Origin: a bacterium
Lineage (GTDB): Bacteria; Bacillota_A; Clostridia; Lachnospirales; Lachnospiraceae
Assembly: GCA_004562915.1 (NCBI GenBank)
Contig: SFQZ01000112.1
Coordinates: 1 to 7,190, forward strand
DNA length: 7,190 nucleotides
Direction: 5' to 3'
The position numbers and the translations under genes were made by a program. Of this stretch, positions 1-4,565 are shown one piece after another. The notes under the pieces were generated by a model that saw only the letters and a list, made by a program, of their open reading frames with translations, did no database searches and had not been told where the DNA came from. Each line of letters opens with the position of its first letter. Within the stretch, counting starts at the first letter, position 1.

Positions 1-125
1 GGGCTTCCATTTCGGTGGAGGAGCTTGGATCGCTTTCGGGCCGGTTCAACTATGAATTTGTCTGCTGCATCGGGAAGCGGGTTCCCAGAGTATATTACAG
101 GAACCGGGAACAGACAGAAACGTGA
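1..125 (+). CDS. alr: Alanine racemase, C-terminal end only (5' truncated by window)
   Basis: The reading frame starting at base 3 gives 40 residues and stops at TGA 123-125. The tail contains the stretch NYEFVCCIGKRVPRVYY, which matches the end of the C-terminal beta domain of PLP-dependent alanine racemases (typically YE-x-C-x-I-x-x-RVPRVY). The enzyme interconverts L- and D-alanine in the cytoplasm and supplies D-Ala for peptidoglycan. The PLP lysine and the catalytic tyrosine lie upstream of the window, so activity cannot be judged. The following gene is mazF, and alr-(mazE)-mazF is a long-known Firmicutes arrangement, which supports the call. Local G+C is about 52% over the first 120 bases by hand count, higher than the later genes. 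Confidence 0.85.
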   Translation, partial: ASISVEELGSLSGRFNYEFVCCIGKRVPRVYYRNREQTET

Positions 126-130
126 CGGGA

Positions 131-157
131 CCGCCGGGGAAAATCCTTCCCGGCAGG
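131..157 (+). other. GC-rich hairpin between alr and mazF
   Basis: GCCGGGGA (133-140) pairs with TTCCCGGC (147-154), including one G-U pair, around a six-base loop. The stem can be extended by CC 131-132 with GG 156-157 across a bulged A at 155. It begins six bases after the alr stop codon. No run of T follows, so it is not a standard intrinsic terminator. It could lower read-through into mazF, stabilise the alr 3' end or fold the toxin leader. The structure is seen in the sequence; the role is inference. Confidence 0.55.
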
Positions 158-216
158 CATACAATCCGATAATTGTGGGAATACTACGGGCAGAAGTGTT
201 TTAAAACAGAATTATC

Positions 217-233
217 GGAGCGTGAAGTGAGTG
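217..233 (+). promoter_or_regulatory. Ribosome binding site and GTG start of mazF
   Basis: GGAG at 217-220 lies ten bases before GTG 231-233. An in-frame TGA at 228-230 directly precedes this GTG, so no longer start is possible. The next residues (N-I-I-R-R-G-D-I-Y) align with the very beginning of MazF proteins, so the GTG is the probable start. The rather modest site and the non-ATG start suggest limited translation of the toxin. Confidence 0.65.
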
Positions 234-581
234 AATATAATAAGAAGAGGCGACATCTACTATGCAGATTTGAGACCGGTGATCGGTTCCGAACAGGGAG
301 GGATCCGTCCGGTGCTGGTGATTCAGAACGACTGTGGAAACCGGCACAGCCCGACGATCATCTGTGCAGCCATTACCTCCAGGATGAATAAGGCAAAGCT
401 TCCGACTCATATTGAGATTGACGCTTCCACGTACGATATCGTGCGGGATTCCGTTATTTTACTGGAACAGCTTCGTACAATTGATAAACAACGGCTGAAA
501 GACAAAGTCTGCCATCTGGATCAGGATATTCTTTCACAGGTTGACAGAGCTCTTCAGATCAGTCTGGAGCTTCCTACATAA
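231..581 (+). CDS. mazF: MazF/PemK (NdoA/EndoA-type) mRNA interferase toxin
   Basis: This 116-residue protein has the usual length of Bacillus NdoA and resembles it closely along its whole length. RRGDIYYADL (5-14) is the first strand motif. GSEQGGIRPVLVIQND (19-34) carries the catalytic Arg26, AAIT (46-49) carries the catalytic Thr49, and SVILLEQLRTIDKQRL lies in the C-terminal half. MazF dimers cut single-stranded mRNA at short specific sites; the B. subtilis, S. aureus and C. difficile enzymes recognise UACAU. Such toxins are normally held in check by MazE, encoded directly upstream, but the 105 bases between alr and this gene hold no ORF that could be MazE. All catalytic features appear intact, so there is no sign of decay. 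The antitoxin may lie upstream of alr, be encoded elsewhere, or be absent. Cut-site specificity is inferred from family likeness. Confidence 0.93.
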   Translation: MNIIRRGDIYYADLRPVIGSEQGGIRPVLVIQNDCGNRHSPTIICAAITSRMNKAKLPTHIEIDASTYDIVRDSVILLEQLRTIDKQRLKDKVCHLDQDILSQVDRALQISLELPT

Positions 582-603
582 ATACTGTGTCTTCTGCTTT
601 TTC

Positions 604-632
604 TTGACGAAATATGCGGAAGATGGTATATT
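604..632 (+). promoter_or_regulatory. SigA-type promoter for the CBS-yebC-tepA unit
   Basis: TTGACG (604-609) and TATATT (627-632) are separated by exactly 17 bases. Each differs from its consensus hexamer by one position. Transcription would start near 639-640, giving a leader of about 45 bases before the ATG at 685. It lies in the mazF-CBS gap, so the downstream genes need not depend on alr-mazF transcription. No terminator-like structure is seen after mazF, so read-through from upstream is also possible. Confidence 0.75.
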
Positions 633-672
633 CTGTAAGGACGGTCAGTAAGAAATGCCGTATACAATAGAA

Positions 673-687
673 AAAGGAGTATCTATG
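673..687 (+). promoter_or_regulatory. Ribosome binding site that sets the CBS-protein start at 685
   Basis: AAAGGAG (673-679) sits five bases before ATG 685-687. An in-frame ATG exists at 655, but nothing purine-rich stands at the right distance in front of it. The ten extra residues it would add contain the Shine-Dalgarno sequence itself. The 685 start also places the protein's first membrane segment close to the N-terminus, as is usual in the family. Confidence 0.8.
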
Positions 688-2013
688 GAGAGTGGAGACA
701 GCCCGGTAGCCGGGTGTATCATATTTCTGATATTTATTATTTTAAACAGCTTATTATACGGATTTAGTTCCGCCATCCAGCATGTAAATGAAGGAGAAAT
801 TGAAAAAAAAGCAGATCAGGGAGATAAGAAAAGCATCACCCTGCTTCGTATGCTTGCACAGCCGGAAGATCTGATCAATACGATTCAGGTAACGGCTACC
901 CTTTTAAGCATGCTGATCGGTGTTTTCCTGATAAGGAGCATGACATATTATTTTCACGGTACATTAAAGAGTACCTCGCTGGCTGAAAAACTGGGATCTG
1001 CCATTTTATTTGACAGTATTCTGGTTCTGGTAAGTCTGGTCAGCATGATCATTCTTCTTTCTGTGGGGATCATGATACCAAAGAAACTGTGTGCTCATTA
1101 CGCGGATACAGTTGTTTATAAGTTTTTGCCGATTGTACGGACGGCTATCATCCTGCTTTTACCTTTGTCGAGACTGACCTCGGTGCTGACAAATGTGATC
1201 GTTCGCTTTTTCGGCATTGATCCTCATCATCCGGCAGATGATGTAACGGAAGATGAAATTATTGATCTGGTAGATGAAGCGCACGAACAGGGTGTCATAC
1301 AGGAAAGTGAAGCGGAGATGATCCAGAACATTATGGAATTCAGTGATAAAGATGCGAAAGATATTATGACGCATCGAAAAAATATGAATGCACTGGATGA
1401 GAAAATGACGCTGGATGATGCGATTCATTTTATGATTGAACACAGTAATTCCAGATATCCGGTATATCATGAGGATATCGATAACATCACCGGTTTTATT
1501 CATATAAAGGATGCCATGATTCATCAGATGAAAAAAGAGTATAAAGATTGTCCTCTTGTACAGATTCCGCATCTGATTCGTTCCGTAGCCTATATACCGG
1601 AAACCCGAAGTATTGACGCTATTTTCAAAGCCATGCAGACAAAAAAGATACATATGGCAATTGTAGTCGATGAATACGGTCAGACAGCCGGACTTCTGAC
1701 ACTGGAAGATATACTGGAAGAAATCGTGGGAAATATTCTTGACGAATATGACGAATCCGAAGAATTTATTCAGCCTCAGTTCGATGAAAGTATCCTCATG
1801 GATGGACTTACGCCACTGGATGATGTGGAGGAAGTGCTGGGCATTGATCTGGGAGAGCATGAATACGGAACCCTGAACGGATATCTTACTTCTCTGCTGG
1901 AACATATTCCTACAGATGAAGATAAAGAGATAAATGCGAATGGATATTGTTTTCAGATCCTTTCCGTAGAAAATAATATCATTCAAAAAATAAGAGTAGA
2001 AAAAATACAATAA
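685..2013 (+). CDS. DUF21 (CNNM) / CBS-pair / CorC_HlyC domain membrane protein
   Basis: From ATG 685 the protein has 442 residues. Residues about 10-30, 62-84, 105-132 and 145-170 are hydrophobic and form the DUF21 membrane domain. A charged linker (about 188-222) follows, then a CBS pair (about 225-283 and 290-350) ending in the family hallmark VVDEYGQTAGLLTLEDILEE. A CorC_HlyC domain (about 362-442) closes the protein. Relatives are annotated as hemolysin-like or as magnesium/cobalt efflux proteins; CorC/CNNM members export Mg2+ and bind nucleotide at the CBS pair. Here the membrane motifs are unusual: the common Ser-Ala-Ser-Glu-like motif of helix 1 reads GFSSA (26-30), and the common GExxPK reads GIMIPK (128-133), so the acidic residue is lost. 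The cytoplasmic half looks normal. Substrate and direction of transport are unknown; a regulatory or structural role is equally possible. It is probably co-transcribed with yebC, which starts 16 bases after its stop codon. Confidence 0.87.
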   Translation: MESGDSPVAGCIIFLIFIILNSLLYGFSSAIQHVNEGEIEKKADQGDKKSITLLRMLAQPEDLINTIQVTATLLSMLIGVFLIRSMTYYFHGTLKSTSLAEKLGSAILFDSILVLVSLVSMIILLSVGIMIPKKLCAHYADTVVYKFLPIVRTAIILLLPLSRLTSVLTNVIVRFFGIDPHHPADDVTEDEIIDLVDEAHEQGVIQESEAEMIQNIMEFSDKDAKDIMTHRKNMNALDEKMTLDDAIHFMIEHSNSRYPVYHEDIDNITGFIHIKDAMIHQMKKEYKDCPLVQIPHLIRSVAYIPETRSIDAIFKAMQTKKIHMAIVVDEYGQTAGLLTLEDILEEIVGNILDEYDESEEFIQPQFDESILMDGLTPLDDVEEVLGIDLGEHEYGTLNGYLTSLLEHIPTDEDKEINANGYCFQILSVENNIIQKIRVEKIQ

Positions 2014-2029
2014 GAAGAGGAGAAAAACT

Positions 2030-2758
2030 ATGTCAGGACATTCAAAGTTCGCCAATATCAAACATAAAAAAGAAAAAAATGATGCAAAAAAAGGAAAAAT
2101 TTTCACTATTATCGGTAGAGAAATCGTAATCGCTGTAAAAGAAGGCGGACCGGATCCGGAAAACAACAGTAAGCTGCGCGATGTTATCGCAAAAGCAAAA
2201 GCAAACAATATGCCGAACGATACCATTGAAAGAGGTATTAAACGCGCAGCCGGAGATGCAAACGCTGATAACTACGAAGTGATCACTTATGAAGGTTATG
2301 GTCCGAATGGTATCGCAATTATCGTTGATACTCTGACAGATAATAAGAACAGAACCGCTGCCAATGTAAGAAGCGCGTTTACAAAAGGAAACGGAAATGT
2401 TGGTACCCCTGGATGTGTATCCTTTATGTTCGATAAAAAAGGACAGATCATTGTCGCTAAAGAAGATTGTGAAATGGATGCAGATGATCTGATGATGATG
2501 GCTCTGGATGCCGGTGCAGAAGACTTTTCTGAAGAAGACGATTGTTACGAAATCCTTACCGATCCGGATGATTTCTCAGAGGTTCGCGAAGCTCTGGAAA
2601 AAGAAGGAATTGTGATGGCTGAAGCAGAGGTTACTATGATTCCTCAGACTTATGTGGATCTTACAGATGAAACGGCTATCAAGAATCTTCAGAAAACACT
2701 GGACCTTCTGGAAGATGATGATGACGTTCAGGCTGTATATCATAACTGGAACGAATAA
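2030..2758 (+). CDS. yebC: YebC/PmpR/TACO1 family protein (translation factor or regulator)
   Basis: The protein has 242 residues, the usual family length. It opens with the hallmark MSGHSKFANIKHKKEKNDAK, followed by KGKIFTIIGREI, the conserved N-terminal helical bundle. Further family signatures are NNMPNDTIERGIKRAAG (about 60-76), the YEGYGPNG loop (about 88-95) and an acidic C-terminal region rich in Asp and Glu. Members were first described as DNA-binding regulators (PmpR). More recent work on bacterial YebC and mitochondrial TACO1 supports a ribosome-associated role in relieving stalls at proline-rich stretches. The start is firm: AGGAG at 2018-2022 lies seven bases upstream of the ATG. 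The 16-base gap after the CBS gene implies one transcript. Nothing appears missing or broken. Confidence 0.96.
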   Translation: MSGHSKFANIKHKKEKNDAKKGKIFTIIGREIVIAVKEGGPDPENNSKLRDVIAKAKANNMPNDTIERGIKRAAGDANADNYEVITYEGYGPNGIAIIVDTLTDNKNRTAANVRSAFTKGNGNVGTPGCVSFMFDKKGQIIVAKEDCEMDADDLMMMALDAGAEDFSEEDDCYEILTDPDDFSEVREALEKEGIVMAEAEVTMIPQTYVDLTDETAIKNLQKTLDLLEDDDDVQAVYHNWNE

Positions 2759-2764
2759 TTTATC

Positions 2765-2793
2765 TTGAAAAATAATGTTTTTTTTCCCATAAA
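2765..2793 (+). promoter_or_regulatory. Possible weak internal promoter before tepA
   Basis: TTGAAA (2765-2770) and CATAAA (2788-2793) have a 17-base spacer, with five and four matches to the SigA hexamers. The gap between yebC and tepA (69 bases) is long enough for a promoter, and the spacer contains a run of eight T (2778-2785). In AT-rich DNA such matches occur by chance, so this is tentative. Confidence 0.3.
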
Positions 2794-2827
2794 CTGCACA
2801 TACTAAATGTAAAAGGAGAGTGCACTT

Positions 2828-3484
2828 ATGGATATGAAAGAAAACACGGACAATATTGCTAAACTGGAAAACAGAATTCAGCTTCTCTCGATCATAGGCG
2901 AAGTAGAAGGTCATGAAACCCTGGGAGAGCGGGCAAAAACCACAAAATATGAACAAATCCTGCCAAGACTTGCCATGGTAGAGGACGATGACAGCGTAGA
3001 CGGACTACTGATTCTGCTTAACACTGTAGGAGGAGATGTGGAAGCCGGACTTGCCATTGCAGAAATGATTGCATCCCTGAGTAAACCCACCGTATCACTG
3101 GTACTTGGAGGAGGTCACTCTATCGGTGTCCCCCTGGCAGTTTCTTCCGATTATAGTTTTATCGTTCCCAGTGCCACCATGGTGATTCATCCTGTAAGAA
3201 CCAACGGAATGTTCATAGGAGTGATGCAGACTTATCGGAATATGGAAAAAACGCAGGATCGAATTACTGCTTTTATTGCGGATCATTCTCATATTACGCA
3301 GGAACGGGTTGAGGAGCTTATGCTTGACACATCCCTTCTTGTAAAGGATGTGGGGACTATGTTGGACGGCAGAGAAGCAGTAAAAGAAGGTCTGATTGAT
3401 CAGGTCGGCGGAATCAGTGAAGCTCTCAGTAAATTATATGAGTTGATTCGAGAAAAAAAAAGAAAAAAAGAGAAAAACGAATAA
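2828..3484 (+). CDS. tepA: TepA-type ClpP-fold serine peptidase
   Basis: This 218-residue protein has the ClpP/crotonase fold. NTVGGDVEAG (65-74) corresponds to the ClpP substrate-binding NSPGG region. GGGHSIGVPLAVS (94-106) holds the nucleophile Ser98, MVIHPVR (118-124) holds the catalytic His121, and Asp174 in LLVKDVG is the likely third triad member. EAVKEGLIDQVGG (183-195) matches the end of the ClpP core. GGGHSIGVP-type motifs distinguish the TepA (YmfB) subgroup from housekeeping ClpP. B. subtilis TepA was named translocation-enhancing protein and also reported to degrade spore acid-soluble proteins; its substrate here is unknown. No ClpX/ClpA-type ATPase gene is nearby. AAGGAG at 2813-2818 is nine bases before the ATG. 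The C-terminus is a very basic tail (REKKRKKEKNE) coded by runs of nine and seven A. The gene closes the unit, with a terminator directly after its stop codon. A tepA gene near ftsK/spoIIIE matches the Bacillus arrangement. Confidence 0.88.
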   Translation: MDMKENTDNIAKLENRIQLLSIIGEVEGHETLGERAKTTKYEQILPRLAMVEDDDSVDGLLILLNTVGGDVEAGLAIAEMIASLSKPTVSLVLGGGHSIGVPLAVSSDYSFIVPSATMVIHPVRTNGMFIGVMQTYRNMEKTQDRITAFIADHSHITQERVEELMLDTSLLVKDVGTMLDGREAVKEGLIDQVGGISEALSKLYELIREKKRKKEKNE

Positions 3485-3491
3485 AAGATTT

Positions 3492-3532
3492 ATGGGGAAC
3501 GGATAGCAGAATTGCATTCCGTCCCCATTTTT
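3492..3532 (+). terminator. Intrinsic terminator after tepA
   Basis: ATGGGG (3492-3497) pairs with CCCCAT (3523-3528), and ACGGA (3499-3503) pairs with TCCGT (3518-3522), with one bulged A at 3498. A run of five T (3528-3532) follows. It begins eight bases after the tepA stop codon and separates the CBS-yebC-tepA unit from uppP-ftsK. Confidence 0.88.
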
Positions 3533-3534
3533 GA

Positions 3535-3563
3535 TTGTAAGTAAAATTAATTTATGATATAAT
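3535..3563 (+). promoter_or_regulatory. Extended -10 promoter for uppP-ftsK
   Basis: TATAAT (3558-3563) is a perfect -10 box preceded by TGA (3555-3557), an extended -10 signature. TTGTAA (3535-3540) stands 17 bases upstream as a four-of-six -35 box. Transcription would start near 3570, leaving a leader of about 36 bases. The promoter begins three bases after the preceding terminator ends. Confidence 0.78.
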
Positions 3564-3570
3564 TAATTTT
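3543..3570. repeat. Perfect inverted repeat enclosing the uppP -10 box
   Basis: AAAATTAAT (3543-3551) and ATTAATTTT (3562-3570) are exact reverse complements separated by ten bases. The left arm lies in the promoter spacer; the right arm covers the last two bases of the -10 box and reaches the expected transcription start. This is where a repressor operator would be expected. The arms contain only A and T, so chance is possible. Confidence 0.5.
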
Positions 3571-3605
3571 CGTAATAAAATGCAGTACATAGGATGAGGT
3601 AAGAT

Positions 3606-4493
3606 ATGAGCTTTTTAGAGGCAATTCTTTTGGGAATCGTTCAGGGTGTTACTGAGTTTCTGCCTGTCAGCAGTTCCGGTCATCTTGCAATTTTAAGTGC
3701 TTTGCTGCACACGAATGAAGAAACAGAACTTTTATTTGAGATTATGCTCCATATGGGTACATTGGCTGCAGTCATTTTCGCATTCCGTTCCGATATCCGG
3801 AGAATGTTCTGGGAAACTCTTCGAATGATTTCGGATATCTTTTATAATGTAAAAGCATGGATTCACAATAAAATACAGGAAACAGATGAAAAAATTTATA
3901 AAAAAGTACTTTATAATAATTATAGAAAACTTGTTATGATGCTTTTGATTTCTACTGTTCCTACTGGAATTATCGGTTATGTTCTTCGAGGAATTGTAAA
4001 ACAGATGAATCATTCTCTTCTTGCATGCGGTTCCGGATTGCTGATTACTGCTGTACTACTTATTGTTATAGATTACTGGAACTGTGGAGATAAAATACCA
4101 AAAGATATAAAAGTTAAAGAAGCTCTTATACTTGGAGCCTGCCAGGGAATCGGTGTAATACCAGGGATATCACGATTAGGAATCACAATCACAGCGGGAC
4201 TTTTATGCGGTTTCCGTCGAAGTTTTGCAGTGAAATATTCCTTTTTAATGTCAATTCCGGCGATTTTGGGAGCTATGATCCTTGAATTTGGAGAATTTAA
4301 AGTGTCTTCTATGAATTTTCATCTTGGTGCAGCTTATACTGTAGGAATGATTACGGCAGCCGTTTCCGGGTTCCTCTGTATTCATGTGCTGATGTCTATG
4401 GTACAGAAAAAAAGGTTTAAAATATTTGCAGTTTACTGTGGTTTTGTGGGAATTGCCTCTTTGGTGTGCTATTTTGTATTACCGCTCAAGTAG
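3606..4493 (+). CDS. uppP: Undecaprenyl-diphosphate phosphatase (BacA family)
   Basis: UppP is an integral membrane enzyme that removes a phosphate from undecaprenyl diphosphate, regenerating the lipid carrier for peptidoglycan and other wall polymers; extra copies give bacitracin tolerance. The 295-residue protein is slightly longer than the usual 265-290. The first signature is QGVTEFLPVSSSGH (13-26), the (E/Q)xxxE motif with Gln13, Glu17, Ser23 and His26. The second is PGISRLGITI (186-195), with Ser189, Arg190 and Thr194. These correspond to the active-site residues studied in E. coli BacA. The usual SRSG reads SRLG here (Leu191). A polar, Lys-rich loop (about 80-107) between membrane segments accounts for the extra length. 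AGGATGAGG (3591-3599) is a good ribosome binding site. The gene has its own promoter, and ftsK follows 69 bases later without a terminator. Confidence 0.95.
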   Translation: MSFLEAILLGIVQGVTEFLPVSSSGHLAILSALLHTNEETELLFEIMLHMGTLAAVIFAFRSDIRRMFWETLRMISDIFYNVKAWIHNKIQETDEKIYKKVLYNNYRKLVMMLLISTVPTGIIGYVLRGIVKQMNHSLLACGSGLLITAVLLIVIDYWNCGDKIPKDIKVKEALILGACQGIGVIPGISRLGITITAGLLCGFRRSFAVKYSFLMSIPAILGAMILEFGEFKVSSMNFHLGAAYTVGMITAAVSGFLCIHVLMSMVQKKRFKIFAVYCGFVGIASLVCYFVLPLK

Positions 4494-4545
4494 GATTCTG
4501 AATAGTTTATAAATTATTAGTGAAACAACCACAGGTCATATAGCT

Positions 4546-4565
4546 AAGGGGGAGGAAATAAAATG
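4546..4565 (+). promoter_or_regulatory. Strong ribosome binding site of ftsK
   Basis: AAGGGGGAGG (4546-4555) lies seven bases before ATG 4563-4565 and fixes the start. The rest of the uppP-ftsK gap (4494-4545) has a TATAAA at 4508-4513 but no convincing -35 box, so ftsK is most simply transcribed from the uppP promoter. Confidence 0.8.

Noticed and set aside
173..391. 72-codon + frame overlapping the start of mazF, considered as a hidden antitoxin
   Set aside because: It begins with TTG, most of it lies inside mazF in another frame, and its sequence shows no MazE-like fold or composition.
655..684. Upstream ATG at 655 as the start of the CBS protein
   Set aside because: It has no Shine-Dalgarno sequence, and the extension would be encoded by the ribosome binding site of the ATG at 685.
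1159..2226. 355-codon open frame on the - strand opposite the CBS gene and yebC
   Set aside because: It is antisense to two well-supported genes, spans their boundary, and its translation is a Phe/Ile-rich sequence typical of the reverse of AT-rich coding DNA with no recognisable domain.
2759..2790. T-run of eight after yebC (2778-2785) as a terminator
   Set aside because: No stable stem precedes the T-run, so it is more likely an AT-rich spacer; tepA is probably partly read from upstream.
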